Positions 9,614 through 19,021 are shown, counted from the first letter of the stretch. The stretch: DNA of 64,000 nt from Adlercreutzia murintestinalis (GCF_943192905.1 NZ_CALPCC010000004.1:1-64000), one strand, 5' to 3'. A program made the numbers and translations. Notes: a model not told the origin generated them from the letters alone.

Positions 9614-10243
9614 ATGAATATCGTGCTTTTGGGCGCTCCCGGCGCTGGGAAGGGCACACAAGCTGCCAAGTTGGTGGAGCAGGAGGGCCTGTGCCACATC
9701 TCCACGGGCGACATCCTGCGTCAGGCGGTGAAGGATCAGACCGAACTGGGCATGAAGGCGAAGGCATTCATGGACGCGGGCGATCTGGTGCCTGACGAGC
9801 TGATCATCGACCTGATGCGCGAGCGCATCCAGCAGCCCGACACCGCGAAGGGCGTTATCCTGGACGGGTTCCCGCGCACGACGACGCAGGCGGTGGCGCT
9901 GGATACCATGCTGTCCGATCTGGGACGTCCGCTGGATGCGGCGTTGCTGATCGACGTGGACCCCGAGGTGATCGTGGGCCGTCTGACCAGTCGGCGCATG
10001 TGCCGCGATTGCGGTGCTATTGGTACGGCAGCTGATGGTGATGCGTGCCCGAAGTGCGGTGGCGAGATGTATCAACGCGACGACGACAATGAGACCACGG
10101 TACGCAACCGCTTGGATGTATACGAGAAGTCCACGAGTCCGCTGATCGACTATTATCGCGGATGCGATCTGCTGGTCACCATTGATGGCGACCGCGATCC
10201 GGAAGTCGTGTACGCCGATGTGAAGCAGGCGCTTGATCTGTAA
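9614..10243 (+). CDS. adk: Adenylate kinase
   Basis: 209 residues. It interconverts ATP + AMP and 2 ADP in the cytoplasm. The P-loop GAPGAGKGT is at 7-15, and the AMP-binding motif DGFPRT lies near 83-88. The LID carries CRDC (130-133) and a CPKC pair near 150, a structural zinc site of Gram-positive-type enzymes. SD AAAGGATTAAGG. It follows secY, as in many bacteria, but the usual map-infA genes do not follow it. The last codons are duplicated downstream (see repeat). Confidence 0.98.
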   Translation: MNIVLLGAPGAGKGTQAAKLVEQEGLCHISTGDILRQAVKDQTELGMKAKAFMDAGDLVPDELIIDLMRERIQQPDTAKGVILDGFPRTTTQAVALDTMLSDLGRPLDAALLIDVDPEVIVGRLTSRRMCRDCGAIGTAADGDACPKCGGEMYQRDDDNETTVRNRLDVYEKSTSPLIDYYRGCDLLVTIDGDRDPEVVYADVKQALDL

Positions 10244-10345
10244 AGCTGCTTTCGTTCGCGCAGATCGGCATGAACGCGGTGCTTGAGTTGTAAGATTGCT
10301 TGCGCGGACAAGCATGAAGACGCCGCTTGAGTCGCAGAGCGCTTT
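10218..10345. repeat. Degenerate tandem copies of the adk 3' end
   Basis: Three related units begin near 10218, 10268 and 10312. Each has GCATGAA-like, CGCTTGA-like and TGTAA/CTGCTT-like blocks. The first copy is the coding end of adk including its stop; the other two lie in the gap and have diverged (periods about 50 and 44 bp). Confidence 0.6.
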
Positions 10346-10370
10346 TTCTTGAGCATATTGTTTTGAATGG

Positions 10371-10400
10371 AGGGAAGTCGCAAGTGGCTTCCCTTTCTTG
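10371..10400 (+). terminator. Probable adk terminator
   Basis: AGGGAAG (10371-10377) pairs with CTTCCCT (10388-10394) and is followed by TTCTT. It is well placed to end the adk transcript before the next, separately promoted gene. Confidence 0.55.
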
Positions 10401-10468
10401 ATGTTGCGCACTTTCACTCTTTCGTACCTTCGCACCAACCGTGCGCTTCCCGCAGCGCCCGCAGCATA

Positions 10469-10474
10469 TATAAT
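10469..10474 (+). promoter_or_regulatory. -10 box of a probable leaderless transcript
   Basis: A perfect TATAAT ends 6 nt before the ATG at 10481, so transcription should start at or next to the A of the start codon. No Shine-Dalgarno sequence is present. The -35 region is weak. Confidence 0.6.
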
Positions 10475-10480
10475 CAACCC

Positions 10481-12718
10481 ATGCCAACTATCTGGGAAAA
10501 CCTGTGCTATTTCTGCCGACGCATGATCGTGCCCTACCGGCGCGTCATCGGGTACATGGCGAAATGGGTGGGCATCATGGTATGCGTGGCGTTGGCGCTC
10601 GAGGTGCTCGTCTTCAACTTCAACTACTTCGCCACCGCAGGCTACCAGCCGCTGAACATGCGGTCCCACATCAAGCTCTACGAAGGCCCCGACGAAACCT
10701 TCCGCATCACCGAGGCGCGCAACACCATCGAGTTCAAGAACCTCAATAAAGAGGTGCACAACATCTACCTCGATTTCGCCGCCGACCAACCAGCCCAGAA
10801 CGTGCCCATCAAGATCCAGTTCACCGACGAGGCGCACCTCACGTACTTCGACAGCACGGAATACTCCGAAGGCGTGCCGGTGGTCGATGTTGCCACCAAC
10901 TCGTGGCAAAGCCAGTTCATCAACCTCAACACCACCGGGCTCATGAACAACCTCAAGATCGAAGTGGTGGGTGACGACGTGCAGTACCCAGTGCGTCTGC
11001 GCACCATCATTTTGAACGCGCACCATCCGTTCATCTTCAGCGGGTTGCGGTTTGGCCTTACGCTCGGGGCGCTGCTGGTGGCGTTCATGTTCCGCCCGAA
11101 GAGCGTGCTGTATCGCCTGCGCATCGTGGAGCACCCCCGACGGTCGAAGGCGGGCATCATCGCCGCGAACGTGGTGGAAGTGGCCATCATCTGCGCGCTT
11201 CTGTTCTACGGCAGCAATCTGGTGGGCGTGGCCACGCCAGGCTACAACCAGGGTGACTGGGATGGCCAGTCCATCGTCAACACCTTCGAGGTGGGCGGCG
11301 ACAACGCCCAGCAATACGCCGAGCTGGCGAAGAGCTTCACCGAAGGTAAGCTCTATCTGGAAGAAGAGCCGCCGCAGTGGCTGCAAGACATGGCCGACCC
11401 CTACGACAAGGGCGCGCGCGACGAGGCGCAAAAGGAAACGGGCGAGCCCTATCTATTCGATGTGGCGTACTACGAGGGCCACTACTACGTGTACTTCGGC
11501 GTGGTCCCCGTGCTCCTGTTCTACCTGCCGTTCTATCTGCTGACCGGGGCGAACTTCCCCACGGCCATAGGGGTGCTGGTGGCGGCCATCATGTTCACGC
11601 TGGGGTGCTCGGCCATGCTCGACCGCTTCGCGCGCTATCACTTCAAGCGCGTGAGCCTGGGCGTCTACCTGCTGGTGCAGATACCCATCATCTTCTGCAG
11701 CGGCGTGCTGTACCTGGTGAAGTTCCCCACGTTCTATTCGCTGCCCATCGCGTGCGCCATGGCGTTTTCCGTGTGGGGCCTGTATTTCTGGATGCGCGGG
11801 CGCGAGAGCAGTCGACGCTGCCTGATGTTCGCGTTGGGGTCGCTGTGCATGGCGCTGGTGGCGGGGTGCCGTCCGCAGTTCTTGCTGCTGAGCTTGCTGG
11901 CCATACCGCTGTTCTGGCGCACCTATCTGACGAAGCGCCGCCTGTTCACGCGCGCGGGCGCCCGCGAGTTCGCCTGCCTCGTACTACCCTACGTGGTGGT
12001 AGCCGTGGGCATCATGGCGTACAACTACGCGCGCTTCGGTGGCTTCACCGATTTCGGCGCCAACTACAACTTGACCATGAACGACATGACGCAGCGCGGC
12101 TGGGTCTGGGGGCGGCTGCCCGGCGCGTTCTTCAGCTACTTCCTCCAACCGGCGAACATGGTGGGCGTCTTCCCGTTCTTGCAGCCAGCCTCGTTCGCAA
12201 CCACCTACATGGGCCAAACCATCAAAGAGGTCACCTTCGGCGGCATCTTCGCGTGCCTGCCGGTGCTGTGGGTGCTGTTCTTCGCCGCGCCCATCGTGCG
12301 TTTGCGCAACGCCCAGCGCGCAACGCGCACCATCAGCGGCGTCATCGTGTGCCTGCTGGTCAGCGGGGTGGCCATTGCCATGGTGGACGCGCAAATGGCG
12401 GGTATTTTGCAGCGGTACTATGCCGATTTCAGCTTCATGTTCCTGGCGGCGGTGGTGCTGCTCGTGTTCATCGTGAACGAGAACGTAGCCGACGATCCGC
12501 TGCCAAGCCGCCTCGTGCCCGCACCCGACACGGCGGCTCCCATGCCGCTGGGCGATCGGCGCACGCGCGCGCTGATGACCCGGGCGCTGCTGGCGCTCGC
12601 GGCGCTGAGCGTTGCGTACAGCCTGCTGCTGTGCTTCGTTCCCGAGACGGGGTGGTATTCTGATATCTATCCTTGGGCATACCAAGATGTGCTGGAGACG
12701 TTCCTGTTCTGGACCTGA
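10481..12718 (+). CDS. Large polytopic membrane protein, possibly GT-C glycosyltransferase-like
   Basis: 745 residues. One membrane helix near 25-50 is followed by an exported region of about 130 residues with beta-rich character (about 55-185). A second membrane region follows, then a soluble acidic segment (about 265-320, with NQGDWDGQSIVNTFEVGGDN) and some ten more hydrophobic helices. This layout resembles GT-C fold membrane glycosyltransferases, but I see no firm catalytic motif. The ATG was chosen because the TATAAT just upstream implies a leaderless mRNA; an open frame extends further 5' but lacks any start signal. Genuinely unassigned function. Confidence 0.75.
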   Translation: MPTIWENLCYFCRRMIVPYRRVIGYMAKWVGIMVCVALALEVLVFNFNYFATAGYQPLNMRSHIKLYEGPDETFRITEARNTIEFKNLNKEVHNIYLDFAADQPAQNVPIKIQFTDEAHLTYFDSTEYSEGVPVVDVATNSWQSQFINLNTTGLMNNLKIEVVGDDVQYPVRLRTIILNAHHPFIFSGLRFGLTLGALLVAFMFRPKSVLYRLRIVEHPRRSKAGIIAANVVEVAIICALLFYGSNLVGVATPGYNQGDWDGQSIVNTFEVGGDNAQQYAELAKSFTEGKLYLEEEPPQWLQDMADPYDKGARDEAQKETGEPYLFDVAYYEGHYYVYFGVVPVLLFYLPFYLLTGANFPTAIGVLVAAIMFTLGCSAMLDRFARYHFKRVSLGVYLLVQIPIIFCSGVLYLVKFPTFYSLPIACAMAFSVWGLYFWMRGRESSRRCLMFALGSLCMALVAGCRPQFLLLSLLAIPLFWRTYLTKRRLFTRAGAREFACLVLPYVVVAVGIMAYNYARFGGFTDFGANYNLTMNDMTQRGWVWGRLPGAFFSYFLQPANMVGVFPFLQPASFATTYMGQTIKEVTFGGIFACLPVLWVLFFAAPIVRLRNAQRATRTISGVIVCLLVSGVAIAMVDAQMAGILQRYYADFSFMFLAAVVLLVFIVNENVADDPLPSRLVPAPDTAAPMPLGDRRTRALMTRALLALAALSVAYSLLLCFVPETGWYSDIYPWAYQDVLETFLFWT

Positions 12719-12795
12719 TCGCGCAGGCCCGGGTACAACGCCGAAGGCGGGAAGCGCAGGCGAGAGAGAGCGGCCGCATGCCGCAGGAGGCGAAC

Positions 12796-13527
12796 ATGGA
12801 ATTCATCATCACCGAAACCTACGATCAGATGAGCCGTGCGGCAGCGGATGCCATAGCGGCGAAGGTGCGCTCGTGTCCCGATTGCACGCTGGGGCTCGCC
12901 ACGGGGTCCACCCCCATCGGCACCTATGCTTGCCTAGTGGCCGACCATAAGGACGGCACGCTTGATTTCAGCGACGTGACCACGTTCAACCTGGATGAGT
13001 ATGCCGGTCTTGCGCCGGAGCACCGCCAGAGCTACCGCTACTTCATGAATGACAACTTGTTCGACCATGTGAACATCGACAAGGCGCGCACGCATGTGCC
13101 CAACGGCGCCAATGCCGACGCCGATGCGGTCTGCAACGGCTACGAGCAGGCCATCTGGGACAACGGCGGCATCGACTTGCAGCTGTTGGGCCTGGGTCAC
13201 AACGGGCACATCGGCTTCAACGAGCCAGCTGACGCCTTTCCGGTGGGCACCCATGCGGTGCAGCTGACCGAGAGCACCATCAATGCGAACAGCCGCCTGT
13301 TCGACAGTATCGACGATGTGCCGCGCAGTGCCTACACCATGGGCATCGGCACCATCATGGGGGCGCGCGAGGTGCTCGTGGTGGTCAGCGGGGCGGATAA
13401 GGCCGATATCGTGGCGAAGGCGTTCTGCGGGCCGGTCGTGCCGCAGGTGCCCGCATCGGTGCTGCAACTGCACCCTGCGTGCACGGTCATCTGCGATGCG
13501 GAGGCGGCATCGAAGCTGCCGCGTTAG
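12796..13527 (+). CDS. nagB: Glucosamine-6-phosphate deaminase
   Basis: 243 residues from ATG 12796 behind AGGAGG. It converts glucosamine-6-phosphate to fructose-6-phosphate and ammonia. The sugar-phosphate loop LATGSTPIGTY (about 33-43), FNLDEYAGL (about 62-70) with the catalytic Asp, and LGLGHNGHIGFNEP (about 132-145) are the family landmarks. It lacks the C-terminal allosteric extension of the E. coli enzyme. It lies 77 bp after the membrane protein gene, with no close partner for amino-sugar uptake recognised. Confidence 0.93.
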   Translation: MEFIITETYDQMSRAAADAIAAKVRSCPDCTLGLATGSTPIGTYACLVADHKDGTLDFSDVTTFNLDEYAGLAPEHRQSYRYFMNDNLFDHVNIDKARTHVPNGANADADAVCNGYEQAIWDNGGIDLQLLGLGHNGHIGFNEPADAFPVGTHAVQLTESTINANSRLFDSIDDVPRSAYTMGIGTIMGAREVLVVVSGADKADIVAKAFCGPVVPQVPASVLQLHPACTVICDAEAASKLPR

Positions 13528-13576
13528 AGACTAAGGTGTCCGCATCGAAGCTGCCGCGCTAGAGACTGAGGCGCTG
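13507..13576. repeat. 35-bp tandem duplication of the nagB 3' end
   Basis: Units 13507-13541 and 13542-13576 agree at about 29 of 35 positions. The first unit contains the last nagB codons and stop; the second is an untranslated copy that retains a TAG. Confidence 0.8.
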
Positions 13577-13599
13577 GTGCAGTTCGTGCGGCCCTGCTC

Positions 13600-13659
13600 G
13601 GCTTTGCCCGATCTCATCAGCTCTCGCGTGGCTTCGCCCGATCCCGTCTGTTTTCGCTC
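13600..13659. repeat. Two 30-bp imperfect direct repeats
   Basis: Units starting at 13600 and 13630 both begin GGCTT-GCCCGATC with variable ends, and a fragment of a third follows. The 13528-13757 gap holds these repeats and a weak TACACT -10-like site at 13721; no gene is seen. Confidence 0.55.
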
Positions 13660-13757
13660 GATTCTGCACGCGTTCCCCGCTGCTCTTTGATTAGCGCTAT
13701 CACGGCACCCGTTTCTCGTGTACACTAAGGCGGTAACGTCAAGGTAAGGGGAATCGC

Positions 13758-14705
13758 GTGAATAACCTACTTCGTTTGATAGGTAATCGCATCCTGTGGT
13801 TACCTGTCATGATCTTGGGTGTCACCATCCTCGTGTTCTTCATCATGTCACTCTCGCCTATCGATCCGGCATATTCGGTTCTGGGCGAGAATGCCACGGT
13901 GGAACAGGCGCAGGCCTATCGCGAGCAGATGGGACTCAACGACCCGATCATCGTTCAGTACGGCAATTTCCTGTTAGGGCTTTTCCAGGGTGACCTCGGA
14001 ACGTATGGCGCGTCGCGCATGAGCGTGACCGACCGCGTGCTCGAGGCGCTGCCCGTTACGCTGCAGCTGACCTTCATGGGTCTTATCTTCGGCGTGATCG
14101 TGGCTGTCATCTTGGGCGTGGTCTCGGCGCTGTACCGCGACCGCTGGCCCGATCAGGTCATCCGCATCCTGTCCATCGCCTGCATCGCAACGCCGTCCTT
14201 CTGGTTGGCGGTGCTGCTGATCCTGGCGTTCCAGGGCGTTTTGCCCGCATCGGGCAAGCTGCCTGATCTCTTCGTCGACCCCAGCGGCTGGTTCATGCGC
14301 ATGTTGCTGCCCGCCATCTCGCTTGGCGTGCCGGTAGCAGGCCAGCTGACGCGCGTGGTGCGCACGTCCATGGTGGAGGAGCTGGACAAGGACTACGTTC
14401 GCACGGCGCTCGGCGCGGGCATCCCGAAAAGCGTGGTCGTGGCGCGCAACGTGCTGCGCAATGCGCTCATCACGCCCGTTACGGTGCTGGGCCTGCGCAT
14501 CGGTTACCTCATCGGTGGCGCGGTCATCATCGAGGTCATCTTCAACCTGCCTGGTATGGGCATGGCCATCGTGTCGGGCATCCAGTCGAACTACCTGTAC
14601 CTGGTGCAGGGCGTGGTGCTCACCGTGGCCATCGCATTCATCATCATCAACATCATCGTCGATATGCTCTACATCCTTATCGACCCGCGCATAAGGACGG
14701 TGTAG
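13758..14705 (+). CDS. Oligopeptide-type ABC transporter permease (DppB/OppB family)
   Basis: 315 residues, GTG start behind AAGGGG. Six membrane helices. The N-terminal LPVMILGVTILVFFIMSLSPIDPA and the EAA-loop region VRTSMVEELDKDYVRTALGAGIPK are characteristic. It would pair with the next gene to form the transmembrane pore of an oligopeptide, dipeptide or nickel importer. No substrate-binding protein gene lies beside it, so the substrate cannot be stated. Confidence 0.9.
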   Translation: MNNLLRLIGNRILWLPVMILGVTILVFFIMSLSPIDPAYSVLGENATVEQAQAYREQMGLNDPIIVQYGNFLLGLFQGDLGTYGASRMSVTDRVLEALPVTLQLTFMGLIFGVIVAVILGVVSALYRDRWPDQVIRILSIACIATPSFWLAVLLILAFQGVLPASGKLPDLFVDPSGWFMRMLLPAISLGVPVAGQLTRVVRTSMVEELDKDYVRTALGAGIPKSVVVARNVLRNALITPVTVLGLRIGYLIGGAVIIEVIFNLPGMGMAIVSGIQSNYLYLVQGVVLTVAIAFIIINIIVDMLYILIDPRIRTV

Positions 14706-14706
14706 C

Positions 14707-16833
14707 ATGGCCTCAGACGAGCTGTATACCCCTAAAGACGAAGCGAAGGCGCCCCTGTACGGCACCGACGCTGCGGCAGCGGCCACCGAGCCAGCTGCTG
14801 GTGGCCCTGAGTTGGGCCCGAAGCTGCGCGAGAAGACCACCGAGAAACTGGAAGGCAAGGTGCGCTTCCGCCGCTGGAAGAACATGCCCATCAGTTCGCG
14901 CGTGGCGCTGATCATCCTGATCGTCATCGTGCTGATCGCGGTGTTCGCGAACTTCCTGGCACCGTATAACCCCTACGAGATCACCGTGGCGCGCGAAGCG
15001 CCCGATGCTGCGCACCTGTTCGGCACCGACGACAAGGGCCGCGACGTGCTCTCGCGCATGATGTACGGCGGGCGCTACTCGCTGGTCATCGGCTTGGGCG
15101 CAACGGCGTTCGCGCTGGTGGTGGGCAGCATCATCGGCTCGCTGGCAGCCGTGGTGCGCAGCTGGATCTCTAACCTGATCATGCGCATCCTGGACATCAT
15201 CATGTCCTTCCCGGGCATCGCGCTGGCCGCCACGTTCGTCATCGTGTTCGGCAATTCGGTGCCCTCGCTCATCTTCGCCATCGGTTTCTTGTACATCCCG
15301 CAGATCGCGCGTATCGTGCGCGCGAACGTCATGAGCGAGTACAACCAAGATTACGTGCGCGCGGTCATCGTATCGGGGGCGCGCGCTAATTGGATCTTGG
15401 TGAAGCACGTCATTCGCAACTGCATCGCACCAGTGCTGGTGTTCACCATCGTGCTGGTGGCTGACGCCATCGTGTTCGAGGCGTCGCTGTCGTTCATCAG
15501 CGCGGGCATTCCCGAACCCACGCCCACCTGGGGCAACATCCTGGCTGACGCGCGCGACGGCGTGCTGGCAGGGCGCTGGTGGCAGGCGCTGTTCCCGGGC
15601 CTTGCCATCATGATCACGGTGCTGTGCCTCAACATCTTCTCCGAGGGCATCACCGACGCCATGGCCGCACCGGCGAAGGCGCCGGTGGACGCGGGCGACG
15701 ACAAGCTGGCCGGTGGCCGCGAGGCCGACCGCATGGTGGCCGATCCGAAGCTGGCTTATGCCGCGCAGGCTGAGATGCTGGAGAAGCGGCTGGATGCCCT
15801 GCGCGCCATCGAGGCGCAGCGCAACGACCGATTCACGGCCAAGACCGACGTACCGCCGGTGCTCGAGGTGAAGAACCTGTGCATCCGCTTCCCGCGGCAT
15901 GGTGACGTGAACGTGGTGGACAACGTCAGCTTCGTGGTGCGCCCGCGCCAGACTATGGGCTTGGTGGGCGAGTCGGGATGTGGCAAATCCATCACCAGCC
16001 TTGCCATCATGGGGCTGCTCGATCGCAGCGCCACCATCACCGGTGAGGTGCTCTATAACGGCGAGAACCTGCTGAAGCTCAACGATCGCGAGATGAATCG
16101 TCTGCGCGGCCGCGAGATCGCCATGATCTATCAGGACGCGCTGAGCTCCCTCAACCCGTCCATGCTGATCCGTGCGCAGATGAAGCAGCTGACCAAGCGC
16201 GGCGGCACGCGCAGTGCCGAAGAGCTGCTTGAGCTGGTAGGCCTCGATCCGAAGCGCACGCTCGATTCCTATCCGCACGAGCTCTCCGGTGGTCAGCGCC
16301 AGCGCGTGCTGATCGCTATGGCGCTCACGCGCGACCCGAAGGTCATCATCGCCGACGAGCCTACCACCGCGTTGGACGTGACCGTGCAAAAGCAGGTGGT
16401 CGATCTGTTGAACCGCCTGCAAAAGGAACTGGGCTTCGCCATGGTGTTCGTCAGTCACGACCTGGCGCTGGTGGCCGAGGTGGCCAATTCCATCACGGTC
16501 ATGTACGCCGGTCAGGTGGTGGAGCAAGGTCCGGTGATCGACATTCTGACCAACCCCATCCACGAGTACACGCGCGGCCTGCTGGGCAGCGTGCTCTCCA
16601 TCGAGGCGGGCGGCGATCGTCTCCATCAGGTGCCGGGCAGCGTGCCCAGCCCGAAGGATTTCCCCGAGGGCGACCGCTTCACCCCGCGCAGCAGTCATCC
16701 CGACAAGGTGTCGCCCATTCGCCCGAAGCTCAAGCGCTACCAGGATACCGATCATTACTTCGCCGAGCTGCCTGACAGCGAGTTGGCGCGCCTTGGCATA
16801 GAGCCCTATGTACCAGGAGGTCCGATCGAATGA
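14707..16833 (+). CDS. Fused ABC permease and ATPase (DppC-DppD)
   Basis: 708 residues joining two normally separate proteins. An N-terminal cytoplasmic tail precedes the DppC-type permease (about 60-315, with FGTDDKGRDVLSRMMYG). A linker follows, then a DppD-type ATPase with Walker A GESGCGKSI near 420, signature LSGGQRQR near 525 and Walker B VIIADEPTTALD. The C-terminal oligopeptide-transporter extension is present. Such permease-ATPase fusions occur in other actinobacteria. The start lies 1 bp after the previous stop. Its partner ATPase is the next gene. Confidence 0.92.
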   Translation: MASDELYTPKDEAKAPLYGTDAAAAATEPAAGGPELGPKLREKTTEKLEGKVRFRRWKNMPISSRVALIILIVIVLIAVFANFLAPYNPYEITVAREAPDAAHLFGTDDKGRDVLSRMMYGGRYSLVIGLGATAFALVVGSIIGSLAAVVRSWISNLIMRILDIIMSFPGIALAATFVIVFGNSVPSLIFAIGFLYIPQIARIVRANVMSEYNQDYVRAVIVSGARANWILVKHVIRNCIAPVLVFTIVLVADAIVFEASLSFISAGIPEPTPTWGNILADARDGVLAGRWWQALFPGLAIMITVLCLNIFSEGITDAMAAPAKAPVDAGDDKLAGGREADRMVADPKLAYAAQAEMLEKRLDALRAIEAQRNDRFTAKTDVPPVLEVKNLCIRFPRHGDVNVVDNVSFVVRPRQTMGLVGESGCGKSITSLAIMGLLDRSATITGEVLYNGENLLKLNDREMNRLRGREIAMIYQDALSSLNPSMLIRAQMKQLTKRGGTRSAEELLELVGLDPKRTLDSYPHELSGGQRQRVLIAMALTRDPKVIIADEPTTALDVTVQKQVVDLLNRLQKELGFAMVFVSHDLALVAEVANSITVMYAGQVVEQGPVIDILTNPIHEYTRGLLGSVLSIEAGGDRLHQVPGSVPSPKDFPEGDRFTPRSSHPDKVSPIRPKLKRYQDTDHYFAELPDSELARLGIEPYVPGGPIE

Positions 16834-17867
16834 GCGACCGTAAAACCCTCAGCGAAGAGATGGTAGCCGCCGCGGGCGGGGCTCTTGCATCCGACAAGGC
16901 GAAGGTGCGCAGCGACGCCGAGCTGTATGAACGCGCAACGATCGAAGCGGGCGGTGCGGCTACTGATGCGTGCGGCACGGACACCGATGGCGCGGTCGCG
17001 TGCGAGACGCCAGCAAGCCACGAGGCGATCGAGGCGGAAGAAGAGGCATTCGAGCGCGAAGGCGTTGAGCCCATCATCTTCTTGGATAACATCGAAGTGA
17101 CGTTCAAGACGCGCACGGGCAGTCTGCTGCATCCGAATCTGGTGCATGCGGTGCGCGGTCTTACCTTGAAGCTATGGCCTGGCGAGACCATCGGCATCGT
17201 GGGCGAGTCCGGATGCGGCAAGTCCACCACGGCCAACGTCATGTGCGGCTTGCAGTCGCCGACCTCGGGCCGCGTGTTCTTCAAAGGCAAGGACGTCACC
17301 CATCGCACCGCAGCCGACCGTCGCGTCATCGGGCGCGTGATCTCGGTGGTCTTCCAAGACCCCGCCACGGCGCTGAACGCGCGCATGAGCGTACGCGAGC
17401 AGTTGCTCGATCCCATGATCGTGCACAAGGTGGGCACCAAGGAAGAGCGCGAGCGCCGCGTGCATGACCTGATCGGCATGGTCGGCCTGCCGCAGAGCGC
17501 CCTTGAAGCGTTGCCGGGCCAGCTGTCCGGCGGCCAGCGTCAGCGCGTTGCTATCGCGCGTGCGCTCGCCCTGAAGCCCGACGCCATCATCGCCGACGAG
17601 CCCACCAGCGCGCTCGACGTGTCGGTGCGTGCGCAGATCCTCAATCTGCTGATGGATCTGAAGAAGGAACTGGGCCTTGCCATGGTGTTCATCAGTCACG
17701 ACATCCAGACCGTTCGCTACATTTCCGATCGCATCATCGTCATGAATGCGGGGCGCGCGGTGGAACGCGGTACCGCCGAGCAGGTGTTCAACGATCCGCA
17801 GGACAGCTACACGCGCCTGCTGTTGGGCGCCGCGCCGTCGCTGCTCCACCCGGAACTGGGCAAATGA
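16830..17867 (+). CDS. Oligopeptide-type ABC transporter ATP-binding protein (DppF family)
   Basis: 345 residues, overlapping the previous stop by 4 nt (ATGA) with SD AGGAGG. About 85 low-complexity Ala/Glu-rich residues precede the ABC domain. Walker A is GESGCGKST near 125, the signature LSGGQRQR near 232, and Walker B AIIADEPTSALD follows. The extended N-terminus is unusual for the family and of unknown use. It forms a heterodimer with the ATPase half of the preceding fusion. Confidence 0.92.
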   Translation: MSDRKTLSEEMVAAAGGALASDKAKVRSDAELYERATIEAGGAATDACGTDTDGAVACETPASHEAIEAEEEAFEREGVEPIIFLDNIEVTFKTRTGSLLHPNLVHAVRGLTLKLWPGETIGIVGESGCGKSTTANVMCGLQSPTSGRVFFKGKDVTHRTAADRRVIGRVISVVFQDPATALNARMSVREQLLDPMIVHKVGTKEERERRVHDLIGMVGLPQSALEALPGQLSGGQRQRVAIARALALKPDAIIADEPTSALDVSVRAQILNLLMDLKKELGLAMVFISHDIQTVRYISDRIIVMNAGRAVERGTAEQVFNDPQDSYTRLLLGAAPSLLHPELGK

Positions 17868-17874
17868 TGTTGCT

Positions 17875-17910
17875 GAGAAGCTCCCGATGCGGGGGCTTCT
17901 CATTTGTTGT
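17875..17910 (+). terminator. Terminator of the ABC transporter operon
   Basis: GAGAAGCTCCC (17875-17885) pairs with GGGGGCTTCTC (17891-17901) around GATGC, followed by ATTTGTTGT. Confidence 0.75.
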
Positions 17911-17953
17911 ACCATAACCTGCTCTACCATCGAAACGAAAGCGAAAGGCCGAC

Positions 17954-18913
17954 ATGGAAGATCTGAAGAAGTTCAGCGGTGTCATCCCTCCGGTTATCAT
18001 TCCTCTGAAAGGCGATCGCACGCTCGACCCGGTATCGTTCGAGCGCAGCATTGACCGCATGATCGATGCGGGCGTGCACGGGTTGTTCTTCTTGGGGTCA
18101 AGCGGGGAAGTGGCTTTCCTGACCAACGATGAGCGCGAGCGCGTGCTGCGCGCCGCTCTGGAGATCGTGGATGGTCGGGTGCCGGTTCTGGTAGGCATCA
18201 TCGATATGGAGACGATGCGCGTGATCGACCAGGCCAAGCGCGTGTCGCGCTGCGAGGGCGTGGATGCGCTCGTGGCAACAGCGCCATTCTATGCGCTCGG
18301 CGGTCCAACCGAGACAGAGCGGCATTTCCGTGCCATTCGCGAGAGCACCGAGCTGCCGTTGTTCGCCTACGACTTGCCGGTGAGCGTGCATACGAAACTC
18401 AACCCCGAGATGCTGATCCGCTTGGGCACCGATGGCGTGCTGCAAGGCGTGAAGGATTCATCCGGCGACGATGTGCAATTCCGCTGGCTCATGATCGAGA
18501 ACGAGGAAGCGGGCCATCCCATGCAGCTGCTGACCGGGCACGAGGTGTGCGTGGACGGCGTGCTTCTGGGTGGTGCCGATGGCAGCGTTCCCGGCCTGGC
18601 GAACATCGATCCGCACAGCTACGTGGAGATGTGGCACTGCGCGAAGAAGGGCGAGTGGGATCGCGTGACCGAACTGCAGGATCATCTCGCACGTCTGATG
18701 ATGATGACGCGCCGCGTGAAGGCCACCGTCGGCTTCGGCGCGGGCGTGGGCGCTTTCAAGACGGCGCTGTGGCAGATGGGCATCTTCGAGACGAACCAGA
18801 TGCGCGAGCCGGTGGCTGCGCTGCAGGGCGAAGACGTCATGTCCATCGTCCGCGTGCTGCGCGAAAACGGCGTGGTTCCCAAGGATTCCCTCATGCGTCA
18901 AGCATGGGATTGA
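17954..18913 (+). CDS. DapA/N-acetylneuraminate lyase family aldolase
   Basis: 319 residues, one TIM barrel. FLGSSGEVAFL near 45-55 replaces the GTTGE phosphate/carboxylate loop, AYDLPV near 138 carries the catalytic tyrosine, and GVKDSSGDD near 166 carries the Schiff-base lysine. These mark a pyruvate-dependent class I aldolase. The YDLP form and overall sequence do not let me choose between dihydrodipicolinate synthase, sialic acid lyase or a keto-sugar acid aldolase. nagB 4.4 kb upstream hints at amino-sugar use, weakly. It has its own gap after a terminator. Confidence 0.85.
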   Translation: MEDLKKFSGVIPPVIIPLKGDRTLDPVSFERSIDRMIDAGVHGLFFLGSSGEVAFLTNDERERVLRAALEIVDGRVPVLVGIIDMETMRVIDQAKRVSRCEGVDALVATAPFYALGGPTETERHFRAIRESTELPLFAYDLPVSVHTKLNPEMLIRLGTDGVLQGVKDSSGDDVQFRWLMIENEEAGHPMQLLTGHEVCVDGVLLGGADGSVPGLANIDPHSYVEMWHCAKKGEWDRVTELQDHLARLMMMTRRVKATVGFGAGVGAFKTALWQMGIFETNQMREPVAALQGEDVMSIVRVLRENGVVPKDSLMRQAWD

Positions 18914-19021
18914 AGCCGTTCTGCATTATTTTGACGCTTCCGGATGCGCGGGTTCCCCAGCGGGCTCGCGCATGCTAAGCTATAGACGCTCTTTATCGCA
19001 TCACTGCAGCTGAAACACACC

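Noticed and set aside
14713-16755. 680-codon minus-strand open frame
   Set aside because: Mirrors the ABC permease-ATPase fusion; His/Asp/Arg-rich translation typical of a shadow frame.
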